Assembly (NCBI GenBank): GCA_037013495.1 | Contig: CM072807.1 | Span: forward strand, 29,616,802-29,680,801 | DNA from: Hippophae tibetana | Taxonomy: Eukaryota; Streptophyta; Magnoliopsida; Rosales; Elaeagnaceae | Length of the DNA stretch: 64,000 nucleotides | Direction of reading: 5' to 3' | Shown here: piece by piece, positions 31,096 through 46,200 of the stretch | Layout of the letters: each line of letters begins with the position of its first letter | Numbering within the stretch: the first letter of the stretch is position 1 | Notes under the pieces: generated by a model | What the model saw: only the letters and a program-made list of their open reading frames with translations | What the model was told of the DNA's origin: nothing | The model's database searches: none | Position numbers and translations under genes: made by a program

Positions 31096-34000
31096 GGAAA
31101 CATACCTCCTGCCATTGATCAAAATTATTTTATTTTTCAAAAATTTCATTTTCAACATCGAGGCGGGTCAACCCGACCCGGTTTGACCCTAAAGGATATC
31201 CAGTCGTATCTTGCTATTCCGGGAAAGGAATCCAGCGTTATTTTTATCAAAATTCTCATAATTCGATTTCTGAGTGATTGACGGTCTCAATTTGAAATAA
31301 AACATCGTTTTAAATAAAAATTTAATTAATGAAGCAGATAAATAACCACGATAAATTAGATTTATTTCTTCATTTTTTTCAAGTTTAAATTCCCAGAATC
31401 ACTAAAAAAGATATATTGAGACAATTTGAAATTTCCATATGCATCAAAAAAAGGAAATCGAAAAACCTAAAATTTCAATTGCCGTGAAAGAGAGCAAAAC
31501 AGAGATTTTTCCTAAAATGGCTCTCATAGTGAATGTTAGAATACAATTCAATCCAAAAACGTTCAAAAAACCATATGAACGTATAATTTAAATGCAGCGG
31601 AATCAAAATTGATGGGAAACATACCTCCTGCCGTTGATCAAAATTATTTTATTTTTCAAAAATTTCACTTTCAACATCGAGGCGGGTCAACCCGACACGG
31701 TTTGACCCTAAAGGATACACGGTCGTATCTTGCTATTCTGGGGACGGAATCCAGCGTTATTTTTATCAAGACTCTCATAATTCGATTTCTGAGTGATTGA
31801 CGGTCACAATTTGAAATAAAACATCGTTTTAAATAAAAATTTATTTAATGAAGCAGATAAATAACCACGATAAATTAGATTTATTTTCTTCATTTTTTTC
31901 AAGTTTAAATTCCGAGAATCACTAAAAAAGATATATTGACACAATTTGAAATTTCCATATGCATCAAAAAAAGGAAATCGAAAAACCTAAAATTTCAATT
32001 GGCGTGAAAGAGAGCAAAATAGAGATTTTTCCAAAAATGGCTCTCATAGTGAATGTTAGAATATAATTCAATCAAAAAACGTTGAAAAAACCATATGAAC
32101 GTATAATTTCAATGCAGCGGAAACAGAATGGATGGGAAACATACCTCCTGCCATTGATCAAAATTATTTTATTTTTCAAAAATTTCACTTTCAACATCGA
32201 GGCGGGTCAACCCGACCCGGTTTGACCCTAACGGATATCCAGTCGTATCTTGCTATTCCGGGAACGGAATCCAGCGTTCTTTTTATCAAAATTCTCATAA
32301 ATCGATTTCTGAGTGATTGATGGTCTCAATTTGAAGTAAAACATAATTTTAAATAAAAATTTAATTAATGAAGCAGATAAATACGCACGATAAATTAGAT
32401 TTATTTTCTTCATTTTCTTCAAGTTTAAATTCCCAGAATCACTAAAAAAGATATATTGAGACAATTTGAAATTTCCATATGCATCAAAAAAAAGAAATCG
32501 AAAAACCTAAAATTTCAATTGGCGTGAAAGAGAGCAAAACAGAGATTTTTCCAAAAATGGCTCTCATAGTGAATGTTAGAATACAATTCAATCAAAAAAC
32601 GTTCAAAAAACCATATGAACGTATAATTTCAATGCAGCGGAAACAGAATGGATGGGAAACATACCTCCTGCCATTGATCAAAATTATTTTATTTTTCAAA
32701 AATTTCACTTTCAACATCGAGGCGGGTCAACCCGACCCGGTTTGACCCTAACGGATATCCAGTCGTATCTTGCTATTCCGGGAACGGAATCCAGCGTTCT
32801 TTTTATCAAAATTCTCATAAATCGATTTCTGAGTGATTGATGGTCTCAATTTGAAGTAAAACATAATTTTAAATAAAAATTTAATTAATGAAGCAGATAA
32901 ATACACACGATAAATTAGATTTATTTTCTTCATTTTTTTCAAGTTTAAATTCCCAGAATCACTAAAAAAATATATTGAGACAATTTGAAATTCCCATATG
33001 CATCAAAAAAAGGAAATCGAAAAACCTATTATTTCAATTGCCGTGAAAGAGAGCAAAACAGAGATTTTTCCAAAAATGGTTCTCATAGTGAATGTTAGAA
33101 TACAATTCAATCCAAAAACGTTCAAAAAACCATATGAACGTATAATTTCAATGCAGCGGAAACAGAATGGATGGGAAACATACCTCCTACCATTGATCAA
33201 AATTATTTTATTTTTCAAAAATTTCATTTTCAACATCGAGGCGGGTCAACCCGACCCGGTTTGACCCTAAAGGATACCCAGTCGTATCTTGCTATTCCGG
33301 GAAAGGAATCCAGCGTTATTTTTATCAAAATTCTCATAATTCGATTTCTGAGTGATTGACGGTCTCAATTTGAAATAAAACATCGTTTTAAATAAAAATT
33401 TAATTAATGAAGCAGATAAATAACCACGATAAATTAGATTTATTTCTTCATTTTTTTCAAGTTTAAATTCCCAGAATCACTAAAAAAGATATATTGAGAC
33501 AATTTGAAATTTCCATATGCATCAAAAAAAGGAAATCGAAAAACCTAAAATTTCAATTGCCGTGAAAGAGAGCAAAACAGAGATTTTTCCTAAAATGGCT
33601 CTCATAGTGAATGTTAGAATACAATTCAATCCAAAAACGTTCAAAAAACCATATGAACGTATAATTTCAATGCAGCGGAAACAAAAAGGATGGAAACATA
33701 CCTCCTGCCATTGATCAAAATTATTTTATTTTTCAAAAATTTCATTTTCAACATCGAGGCGGGTCAACCCGACCCGGTTTGACCCTAAAGGATATCCAGT
33801 CGTATCTTGCTATTCCGGGAAAGGAATCCAGCGTTATTTTTATCAAAATTCTCATAATTCGATTTCTGAGTGATTGACGGTCTCAATTTGAAATAAAACA
33901 TCGTTTTAAATAAAAATTTAATTAATGAAGCAGATAAATAACCACGATAAATTAGATTTATTTCTTCATTTTTTTCAAGTTTAAATTCCCAGAATCACTA

Positions 34001-37000
34001 AAAAAGATATATTGAGACAATTTGAAATTTCCATATGCATCAAAAAAAGGAAATCGAAAAACCTAAAATTTCAATTGCCGTGAAAGAGAGCAAAACAGAG
34101 ATTTTTCCTAAAATGGCTCTCATAGTGAATGTTAGAATACAATTCAATCCAAAAACGTTCAAAAAACCATATGAACGTATAATTTAAATGCAGCGGAATC
34201 AAAATTGATGGGAAACATACCTCCTGCCGTTGATCAAAATTATTTTATTTTTCAAAAATTTCACTTTCAACATCGAGGCGGGTCAACCCGACACGGTTTG
34301 ACCCTAAAGGATACACGGTCGTATCTTGCTATTCTGGGGACGGAATCCAGCGTTATTTTTATCAAGACTCTCATAATTCGATTTCTGAGTGATTGACGGT
34401 CACAATTTGAAATAAAACATCGTTTTAAATAAAAATTTATTTAATGAAGCAGATAAATAACCACGATAAATTAGATTTATTTTCTTCATTTTTTTCAAGT
34501 TTAAATTCCGAGAATCACTAAAAAAGATATATTGACACAATTTGAAATTTCCATATGCATCAAAAAAAGGAAATCGAAAAACCTAAAATTTCAATTGGCG
34601 TGAAAGAGAGCAAAACAGAGATTTTTCCAAAAATGGCTCTCATAGTGAATGTTAGAATATAATTCAATCAAAAAACGTTGAAAAAACCATATGAACGTAT
34701 AATTTCAATGCAGCGGAAACAGAATGGATGGGAAACATACCTCCTGCCATTGATCAAAATTATTTTATTTTTCAAAAATTTCACTTTCAACATCGAGGCG
34801 GGTCAACCCGACCCGGTTTGACCCTAACGGATATCCAGTCGTATCTTGCTATTCCGGGAACGGAATCCAGCGTTCTTTTTATCAAAATTCTCATAAATCG
34901 ATTTCTGAGTGATTGATGGTCTCAATTTGAAGTAAAACATAATTTTAAATAAAAATTTAATTAATGAAGCAGATAAATACGCACGATAAATTAGATTTAT
35001 TTTCTTCATTTTCTTCAAGTTTAAATTCCCAGAATCACTAAAAAAGATATATTGAGACAATTTGAAATTTCCATATGCATCAAAAAAAAGAAATCGAAAA
35101 ACCTAAAATTTCAATTGGCGTGAAAGAGAGCAAAACAGAGATTTTTCCAAAAATGGCTCTCATAGTGAATGTTAGAATACAATTCAATCAAAAAACGTTC
35201 AAAAAACCATATGAACGTATAATTTCAATGCAGCGGAAACAGAATGGATGGGAAACATACCTCCTGCCATTGATCAAAATTATTTTATTTTTCAAAAATT
35301 TCACTTTCAACATCGAGGCGGGTCAACCCGACCCGGTTTGACCCTAACGGATATCCAGTCGTATCTTGCTATTCCGGGAACGGAATCCAGCGTTCTTTTT
35401 ATCAAAATTCTCATAAATCGATTTCTGAGTGATTGATGGTCTCAATTTGAAGTAAAACATAATTTTAAATAAAAATTTAATTAATGAAGCAGATAAATAC
35501 ACACGATAAATTAGATTTATTTTCTTCATTTTTTTCAAGTTTAAATTCCCAGAATCACTAAAAAAAAATATTGAGACAATTTGAAATTCCCATATGCATC
35601 AAAAAAAGGAAATCGAAAAACCTATTATTTCAATTGCCGTGAAAGAGAGCAAAACAGAGATTTTTCCAAAAATGGTTCTCATAGTGAATGTTAGAATACA
35701 ATTCAATCCAAAAACGTTCAAAAAACCATATGAACGTATAATTTCAATGCAGCGGAAACAGAATGGATGGGAAACATACCTCCTACCATTGATCAAAATT
35801 ATTTTATTTTTCAAAAATTTCATTTTCAACATCGAGGCGGGTCAACCCGACCCGGTTTGACCCTAAAGGATACCCAGTCGTATCTTGCTATTCCGGGAAA
35901 GGAATCCAGCGTTATTTTTATCAAAATTCTCATAATTCGATTTCTGAGTGATTGACGGTCTCAATTTGAAATAAAACATCGTTTTAAATAAAAATTTAAT
36001 TAATGAAGCAGATAAATAACCACGATAAATTAGATTTATTTCTTCATTTTTTTCAAGTTTAAATTCCCAGAATCACTAAAAAAGATATATTGAGACAATT
36101 TGAAATTTCCATATGCATCAAAAAAAGGAAATCGAAAAACCTAAAATTTCAATTGCCGTGAAAGAGAGCAAAACAGAGATTTTTCCTAAAATGGCTCTCA
36201 TAGTGAATGTTAGAATACAATTCAATCCAAAAACGTTCAAAAAACCATATGAACGTATAATTTAAATGCAGCGGAATCAAAATTGATGGGAAACATACCT
36301 CCTGCCGTTGATCAAAATTATTTTATTTTTCAAAAATTTCACTTTCAACATCGAGGCGGGTCAACCCGACACGGTTTGACCCTAAAGGATACACGGTCGT
36401 ATCTTGCTATTCTGGGGACGGAATCCAGCGTTATTTTTATCAAGATTCTCATAATTCGATTTCTGAGTTATTGACGGTCACAATTTGAAATAAAACATCG
36501 TTTTAAATAAAAATTTATTTAATGAAGCAGATAAATAACCACGATAAATTAGATTTATTTTCTTCATTTTTTTCAAGTTTAAATTCCGAGAATCACTAAA
36601 AAAGATATATTGAGACAATTTGAAATTTCCATATGCATCAAAAAAAGGAAATCGAAAAACCTAAAATTTCAATTGGCGTGAAAGAGAGCAAAACAGAGAT
36701 TTTTCCAAAAATGGCTCTCATAGTGAATGTTAGAATATAATTCCATCAAAAAACGTTGAAAAAACCATATGAACATATAATTTCAATGCAGCGGAAACAG
36801 AATGGATGGGAAACATACCTCCTGCCATTGATCAAAATTATTTTATTTTTCAAAAATTTCACTTTCAACATCGAGGCGGGTCAACCCGACCCGGTTTGAC
36901 CCTAACGGATATCCAGTCGTATCTTGCTATTCCGGGAACGGAATCCAGCGTTCTTTTTATCAAAATTCTCATAAATCGATTTCTGAGTTATTGATGGTCT

Positions 37001-38360
37001 CAATTTGAAGTAAAACATAATTTTAAATAAAAATTTAATTAATGAAGCAGATAAATACGCACGATAAATTAGATTTATTTTCTTCATTTTTTTCAAGTTT
37101 AAATTCCCAGAATCACTAAAAAAGATATATTGAGACAATTTGAAATTTCCATATGCATCAAAAAAAAGAAATCGAAAAACCTAAAATTTCAATTGGCGTG
37201 AAAGAGAGCAAAACAGAGATTTTTCCAAAAATGGCTCTCATAGTGAATGTTAGAATACAATTCAATCAAAAAACGTTCAAAAAACCATATGAACGTATAA
37301 TTTCAATGCAGCGGAAACAGAATGGATGGGAAACATACCTCCTGCCATTGATCAAAATTATTTTATTTTTCAAAAATTTCACTTTCAACATCGAGGCGGG
37401 TCAACCCGACCCGGTTTGACCCTAACGGATATCCAGTCGTATCTTGCTATTCCGGGAACGGAATCCAGCGTTCTTTTTATCAAAATTCTCATAAATCGAT
37501 TTCTGAGTGATTGATGGTCTCAATTTGAAGTAAAACATAATTTTAAATAAAAATTTAATTAATGAAGCAGATAAATACACACGATAAATTAGATTTATTT
37601 TCTTCATTTTTTTCAAGTTTAAATTCCCAGAATCACTAAAAAAGATATATTGAGACAATTTGAAATTCCCATATGCATCAAAAAAAGGTAATCGAAAAAC
37701 CTATTATTTCAATTGCCGTGAAAGAGAGCAAAACAGAGATTTTTCCAAAAATGGTTCTCATAGTGAATGTTAGAATACAATTCAATCCAAAAACGTTCAA
37801 AAAACCATATGAACGTATAATTTCAATGCAGCGGAAACAGAATGGATGGGAAACATACCTCCTGCCATTGATCAAAATTATTTTATTTTTCAAAAATTTC
37901 ATTTTCAACATCGAGGCGGGTCAACCCGACCCGGTTTGACCCTAAAGGATACCCAGTCGTATCTTGTTATTTGGTGGACGGAATCCAGCGTTCTTTTTAT
38001 CAAAATTCTCATAATTCGATTTCTGAGTGATTGATGGTCTCAATTTGAATAAAACATAATTTTAAATAAAAATTTAATTAATGAAGTATACAAATAACCA
38101 CGATAAAGTAGATTTATTTCTTCATTTTTTTCAAGTTTAAATTCCCAGAATCACTAAAAAAGATATATTGAGACAATTTGAAATTTCCATATGCATCAAA
38201 AAAAGGAAATCGAAAAACCTAAAATTTCAATTGGCCTGAAAGAGAGCAAAACAGAGATATTTCCAAAAATGGCTCTCATAGTGAATGTTAGAATACAATT
38301 CAATCCAAAAACGTTCAAAAAACCATATGAACGTATAATTTAAATGCAGCGGAATCAAAA
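31096..38360 (+). repeat. Higher-order repeat, 4-5 monomers (2.08-2.6 kb)
   Basis: The class order repeats from 31609, 34205, 36283 and 38361 (spacings 2596, 2078 and 2078 bp). Each block opens with a GGGTCAACCCGACACGG / CTATTCTGGGGACGG monomer followed by two ATAAATCG monomers. A rare monomer with AAAAAGGATGGAAAC occurs at about 31085 and 33680, marking the five-monomer form. Confidence 0.82.
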
Positions 38361-39403
38361 TTGATGGGAAACATACCTCCTGCCGTTGATCAAAATTATT
38401 TTATTTTTCAAAAATTTCACTTTCAACATCTAGGCGGGTCAACCCGACACGGTTTGACCCTAAAGGATACACGGTCGTATCTTGCTACTCTGGGGACGGA
38501 ATCCAGCGTTATTTTTATCAAGATTCTCATAATTCGATTTCTGAGTGATTGACGGTCACAATTTGAAATAAAACATCGTTTTAAATAAAAATTTAATTAA
38601 TGAAGCAGATAAATAACCACGATAAATTAGATTTATTTTCTTCATTTTTTTCAAGTTTAAATTCCGAGAATCACTAAAAAAGATATATTGAGACAATTTG
38701 AAATTTCCATATGCATCAAAAAAAGGAAATCGAAAAACCTAAAATTTCAATTGGCGTGAAAGAGAGCAAAATAGAGATTTTTCCAAAAATGGCTCTCATA
38801 GTGAATGTTAGAATATAATTCAATCAAAAAAAGTTGAAAAAACCATATGAACGTATAATTTCAATGCAGCGGAAACAGAATGGATGGGAAACATACCTCC
38901 TGCCATTGATCAAAATTATTTTATTTTTCAAAAATTTCACTTTCAACATCGAGGCGGGTCAACCCGACCCGGTTTGACCCTAACGGATATCCAGTCGTAT
39001 CTTGCTATTCCGGGAACGGAATCCAGCGTTCTTTTTATCAAAATTCTCATAAATCGATTTCTGAGTGATTGATGGTCTCAATTTGAAGTAAAACATAATT
39101 TTAAATAAAAATTCAATTAATGAAGCAGATAAATACACACGATAAATTAGATTTATTTTCTTCATTTTTTTCAAGTTTAAATTCCCAGAATCACTAAAAA
39201 AGATATATTGAGACAATTTGAAATTTCCATATGCATCAAAAAAAAGAAATCGAAAAACCTAAAATTTCAATTGGCGTGAAAGAGAGCAAAACAGAGATTT
39301 TTCCAAAAATGGCTCTCATAGTGAATGTTAGAATACAATTCAATCAAAAAACGTTGAAAAAACCATATGAACGTATAATTTCAATGCAGCGGAAACAGAA
39401 TGG

Positions 39404-42400
39404 ATGGGAAACATACCTCCTGCCATTGATCAAAATTATTTTATTTTTCAAAAATTTCATTTTCAACATCGAGGCGGGTCAACCCGACCCGGTTTGACCC
39501 TAAAGGATACCCAGTCGTATCTTGTTATTTGGTGGACGGAATCCAGCGTTCTTTTCATCAAAATTCTCATAATTCGATTTCTGAGTGATTGATGGTCTCA
39601 ATTTGAATAAAACATAATTTTAAATAAAAATTTAATTAATGAAGTAAACAAATAACCACGATAAAGTAGATTTATTTCTTCATTTTTTTCAAGTTTAAAT
39701 TCCCAGAATCACTAAAAAAGATATATTGGGACAATTTGAAATTTCCATATGCATCAAAAAAAGGAAATCGAAAAACCTAAAATTTCAATTGGCGTGAAAG
39801 AGAGCAAAACAGAGATATTTCCAAAAATGGCTCTCATAGTGAATGTTAGAATACAATTCAATCAAAAAACGTTCAAAAAACCATATGAACGTATAATTTC
39901 AATGCAGCGAAAACAGAATGGATGGGAAACATACCTCCTGCCATTGATCAAAATTATTTTATTTTTCAAAAAATTCACTTTCAACATCGAGGCGGGTCAA
40001 CCCGACCCGGTTTGACCCTAACGGATATCCAGTCGTATCTTGCTATTCCGGGAACGGAATCCAGCGTTCTTTTTATCAAAATTCTCATAAATCGATTTCT
40101 GAGTGATTGATGGTCTCAATTTGAAGTAAAACATAATTTTAAATAAAAATTCAATTAATGAAGCAGATAAATACATACGATAAATTAGATTTATTTTCTT
40201 CATTTTTTTCAAGTTTAAATTCCCAGAATCACTAAAAAAGATATATTGAGACAATTTGAAATTTCCATATGCATCAAAAAAAAGAAATCGAAAAACCTAA
40301 AATTTCAATTGGCGTGAAAGAGAGCAAAACAGAGATTTTTCCAAAAATGGCTCTCATAGTGAATGTTAGAATACAATTCAATCAAAAAACGTTGAAAAAA
40401 CCATATGAACGTATAATTTCAATGCAGCGGAAACAGAATGGATGGGAAACATACCTCCTGCCATTGATCAAAATTATTTTATTTTTCAAAAATTTCACTT
40501 TCAACATCGAGGCGGGTCAACCCGACCCGGTTTGACCCTAACGGATATCCAGTCGTATCTTGCTATTCCGGGAACGGAATCCAGCGTTCTTTTTATCAAA
40601 ATTCTCATAAATCGATTTCTGAGTGATTGATTATCTCAATTTGAAGTAAAACATAATTTTAAATAAAAATTCAATTAATGAAGCAGATAAATACACACGA
40701 TAAATTAGATTTATTTTCTTCATTTTTTTCAAGTTTAAATTCCCAGAATCACTAAAAAAGATATATTGAGACAATTTGAAATTTCCATATGCATCAAAAA
40801 AAAGAAATCGAAAAACCTAAAATTTCAATTGGCGTGAAAGAGAGCAAAACAGAGATTTTTCCAAAAATGGCTCTCATAGTGAATGTTAGAATACAATTCA
40901 ATCAAAAAACGATGAAAAAACCATATGAACGTATAATTTCAATGCAGCGGAAACAGAATGGATGGGAAACATACCTCCTGCCATTGATCAAAATTATTTT
41001 ATTTTTCAAAAATTTCACTTTCAACATCGAGGCGGGTCGACCCGACCCGGTTTGACCCTAACGGATATCCAGTCGTATCTTGCTATTCCGGGAACGGAAT
41101 CCAGCGTTCTTTTTATCAAAATTCTCATAAATCGATTTCTGAGTGATTGATGGTCTCAATTTGAAGTAAAACATAATTTTAAATAAAAATTTAATTAATG
41201 AAGCAGATAAATACACACGATAAATTAGATTTATTTTCTTCATTTTTTTCAAGTTTAAATTCCCAGAATCACTAAAAAAGATATATTGAGACAATTTGAA
41301 ATTCCCATATGCATCAAAAAAAGGAAATCGAAAAACCTATTATTTCAATTGCCGTGAAAGAGAGCAAAACAGAGATTTTTCCAAAAATGGTTCTCATAGT
41401 GAATGTTAGAATACAATTCAATCCAAAAACGTTCAAAAAACCATATGAACGTATAATTTCAATGCAGCGGAAACAGAATGGATGGGAAACATACCTCCTG
41501 CCATTGATCAAAATTATTTTATTTTTCAAAAATTTCATTTTCAACATCGAGGCGGGTCAACCCGACCCGGTTTGACCCTAAAGGATACCCAGTCGTATCT
41601 TGTTATTTGGTGGACGGAATCCAGCGTTCTTTTTATCAAAATTCTCATAATTCGATTTCTGAGTGATTGATGGTCTCAATTTGAATAAAACATAATTTTA
41701 AATAAAAATTTAATTAATGAAGTATACAAATAACCACGATAAAGTAGATTTATTTCTTCATTTTTTTCAAGTTTAAATTCCCAGTATCACTAAAAAAGAT
41801 ATATTGAGACAATTTGAAATTTCCATATGCATCAAAAAAAGGAAATCGAAAAACCTAAAATTTCAATTGGCGTGAAAGAGAGCAAAACAGAGATATTTCC
41901 AAAAATGGCTCTCATAGTGAATGTTAGAATACAATTCAATCAAAAAACGTTCAAAAAACCATATGAACGTATAATTTCAATGCAGCGGAAACAGAATGGA
42001 TGGGAAACATACCTCCTGCCATTGATCAAAATTATTTTATTTTTCAAAAAATTCACTTTCAACATCGAGGCGGGTCAACCCGACCCGGTTTGACCGTAAA
42101 GGATACACGGTCGTATATTGCTATTCCGGGGACGGAATCCAGCGTTCTTTTTATCAAAATTCTCATAATTCGATTTCTGAGTGATTGACGGTCTCAATTT
42201 GAAATAAAACATCGTTTTAAATAAAAATTTAATTAATGAAGCAGATAAATAACCACGATAAATTAGATTTATTTTCTTCATTTTTTTCAAGTTTAAATTC
42301 CCAGAATCACTAAAAAAGATATATTGAGACAATTTGAAATTCCCATATGCATCAAAAAAAGGAAATCGAAAAACCTATTATTTCAATTGCCGTGAAAGAG

Positions 42401-43230
42401 AGCAAAACAGAGATTTTTCCAAAAATGGTTCTCATAGTGAATGTTAGAATACAATTCAATCCAAAAACGTTCAAAAAACCATATGAACGTATAATTTCAA
42501 TGCAGCGGAAACAGAATGGATGGGAAACATACCTCCTGCCATTGATCAAAATTATTTTATTTTTCAAAAATTTCATTTTCAACATCGAGGCGGGTCAACC
42601 CGACCCGGTTTGACCCTAAAGGATACCCAGTCGTATCTTGTTATTTGGTGGACGGAATCCAGCGTTCTTTTTATCAAAATTCTCATAATTCGATTTCTGA
42701 GTGATTGATGGTCTCAATTTGAATAAAACATAATTTTAAATAAAAATTTAATTAATGAAGCAGATAAATACACACGATAAATTAGATTTATTTTCTTCAT
42801 TTTTTTCAAGTTTAAATTCCCAGAATCACTAAAAAAGATATATTGAGACAATTTGAAATTCCCATATGCATCAAAAAAAGGAAATCGAAAAACCTATTAT
42901 TTCAATTGCCGTGAAAGAGAGCAAAACAGAGATTTTTCCAAAAATGGTTCTCATAGTGAATGTTAGAATACAATTCAATCCAAAAATGTTCAAAAAACCA
43001 TATGAACGTATAATTTCAATGCAGCGGAAACAGAATGGATGGGAAACATACCTCCTGCCATTGATCAAAATTATTTTATTTTTCAAAAATTTCATTTTCG
43101 ATATCGAGGCGGGTCAACCCGACCCGGTTTGACCCTAAAGGATACCCAGTCGTATCTTGTTATTTGGTGGACGGAATCCAGCGTTCTTTTTATCAAAATT
43201 CTCATAATTCGATTTCTGAGTGATTGATGG
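39404..43230 (+). repeat. Large duplication, copy 1 (partner 50302-54128)
   Basis: Seven successive monomers match the partner at a constant offset of 10,898 bp (21 monomers). Private variants shared include TTCTTTTCATC (39549), ATATTGGGAC (39721), GATTGATTATCTC (40625) and GACCGTAAAGG (42092). Confidence 0.85.
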
Positions 43231-46200
43231 TCTCAATTTGAATAAAACATAATTTTAAATAAAAATTTAATTAATGAAGTATACAAATAACCACGATAAA
43301 GTAGATTTATTTCTTCATTTTTTTCAAGTTTAAATTCCCAGTATCACTAAAAAAGATATATTGAGACAATTTGAAATTCCCATATGCATCAAAAAAAGGA
43401 AATCGAAAAACCTATTATTTCAATTGCCGTGAAAGAGAGCAAAACAGAGATTTTTCCAAAAATGGTTCTCATAGTGAATGTTAGAATACAATTCAATCCA
43501 AAAACGTTCAAAAAACCATATGAACGTATAATTTCAATGCAGCGGAAACAAAATGGATGGGAAACATACCTCCTGCCATTGATCAAAATTATTTTATTTT
43601 TCAAAAATTTCATTTTCAACATCGAGGCGGGTCAACCCGACCCGGTTTGACCCTAAAGGATACCCAGTCGTATCTTGTTATTTGGTGGACGGAATCCAGC
43701 GTTCTTTTTATCAAAATTCTCATAATTCGATTTCTGAGTGATTGATGGTCTCAATTTGAATAAAACATAATTTTAAATAAAAATTTAATTAATGAAGTAT
43801 ACAAATAACCACGATAAAGTAGATTTATTTCTTCATTTTTTTCAAGTTTAAATTCCCAGTATCACTAAAAAAGATATATTGAGACAATTTGAAATTTCCA
43901 TATGCATCAAAAAAAGGAAATCGAAAAACCTAAAATTTCAATTGGCGTGAAAGAGAGCAAAACAGAGATTTTTCCAAAAATGGCTCTCATAGTGAATGTT
44001 AGAATACAATTCAATCAAAAAAACGTTCAAAAAACCATATGAACGTATAATTTCAATGCAGCGGAAACAGAATGGATGGGAAACATACCTCCTGCCATTG
44101 ATAAAAATTATTTTATTTTTCAAAAATTTCACTTTCAACATCGAGGCGGGTCAACCCGACCCGGTTTGACCCTAAAGGATACCCAGTCGTATCTTGTTAT
44201 TTGGTGGACGGAATCCAGCGTTCTTTTTATCAAAATACTCATAATTCGATTTCTGAGTGATTGATGGTCTCAATTTGAATAAAACATAATTTTAAATAAA
44301 AATTTAATTAATGAAGCAGATAAATACACACGATAAATTAGATTTATTTTCTTCATTTTTTTCAAGTTTAAATTCCCAGAATCACTAAAAAAGATATATT
44401 GAGACAATTTGAAATTCCCATATGCATCAAAAAAAGGAAATCGAAAAACCTATTATTTCAATTGCCGTGAAAGAGAGCAAAACAGAGATTTTTCCAAAAA
44501 TGGTTCTCATAGTGAATGTTAGAATACAATTCAATCCAAAAACGTTCAAAAAACCATATGAACGTATAATTTCAATGCAGCGGAAACAGAATGGATGGGA
44601 AACATACCTCCTGCCATTGATCAAAATTATTTTATTTTTCAAAAATTTCATTTTCGATATCGAGGCGGGTCAACCCGACCCGGTTTGACCCTAAAGGATA
44701 CCCAGTCGTATCTTGTTATTTGGTGGACGGAATCCAGCGTTCTTTTTATCAAAATTCTCATAATTCGATTTCTGAGTGATTGATGGTCTCAATTTGAATA
44801 AAACATAATTTTAAATAAAAATTTAATTAATGAAGTATACAAATAACCACGATAAAGTAGATTTATTTCTTCATTTTTTTCAAGTTTAAATTCCCAGTAT
44901 CACTAAAAAAGATATATTGAGACAATTTGAAATTCCCATATGCATCAAAAAAAGGAAATCGAAAAACCTATTATTTCAATTGCCGTGAAAGAGAGCAAAA
45001 CAGAGATTTTTCCAAAAATGGTTCTCATAGTGAATGTTAGAATACAATTCAATCCAAAAACGTTCAAAAAACCATATGAACGTATAATTTCAATGCAGCG
45101 GAAACAGAATGGATGGGAAACATACCTCCTGCCATTGATCAAAATTATTTTATTTTTCAAAAATTTCATTTTCAACATCGAGGCGGGTCAACCCGACCCG
45201 GTTTGACCCTAAAGGATACCCAGTCGTATCTTGTTATTTGGTGGACGGAATCCAGCGTTCTTTTTATCAAAATTCTCATAATTCGATTTCTGAGTGATTG
45301 ATGGTCTCAATTTGAATAAAACATAATTTTAAATAAAAATTTAATTAATGAAGTATACAAATAACCACGATAAAGTAGATTTATTTCTTCATTTTTTTCA
45401 AGTTTAAATTCCCAGTATCACTAAAAAAGATATATTGAGACAATTTGAAATTTCCATATGCATCAAAAAAAGGAAATCGAAAAACCTAAAATTTCAATTG
45501 GCGTGAAAGAGAGCAAAACAGAGATTTTTCCAAAAATGGCTCTCATAGTGAATGTTAGAATACAATTCAATCAAAAAAACGTTCAAAAAACCATATGAAC
45601 GTATAATTTCAATGCAGCGGAAACAGAATGGATGGGAAACATACCTCCTGCCATTGATAAAAATTATTTTATTTTTCAAAAATTTCACTTTCAACATCGA
45701 GGCGGGTCAACCCGACCCGGTTTGACCCTAAAGGATACCCAGTCGTATCTTGTTATTTGGTGGACGGAATCCAGCGTTCTTTTTATCAAAATACTCATAA
45801 TTCGATTTCTGAGTGATTGATGGTCTCAATTTGAATAAAACATAATTTTAAATAAAAATTTAATTAATGAAGCAGATAAATACACACGATAAATTAGATT
45901 TATTTTCTTCATTTTTTTCAAGTTTAAATTCCCAGAATCACTAAAAAAGATATATTGAGACAATTTGAAATTCCCATATGCATCAAAAAAAGGAAATCGA
46001 AAAACCTATTATTTCAATTGCCGTGAAAGAGAGCAAAACAGAGATTTTTCCAAAAATGGTTCTCATAGTGAATGTTAGAATACAATTCAATCCAAAAACG
46101 TTCAAAAAACCATATGAACGTATAATTTCAATGCAGCGGAAACAGAATGGATGGGAAACATACCTCCTGCCATTGATCAAAATTATTTTATTTTTCAAAA

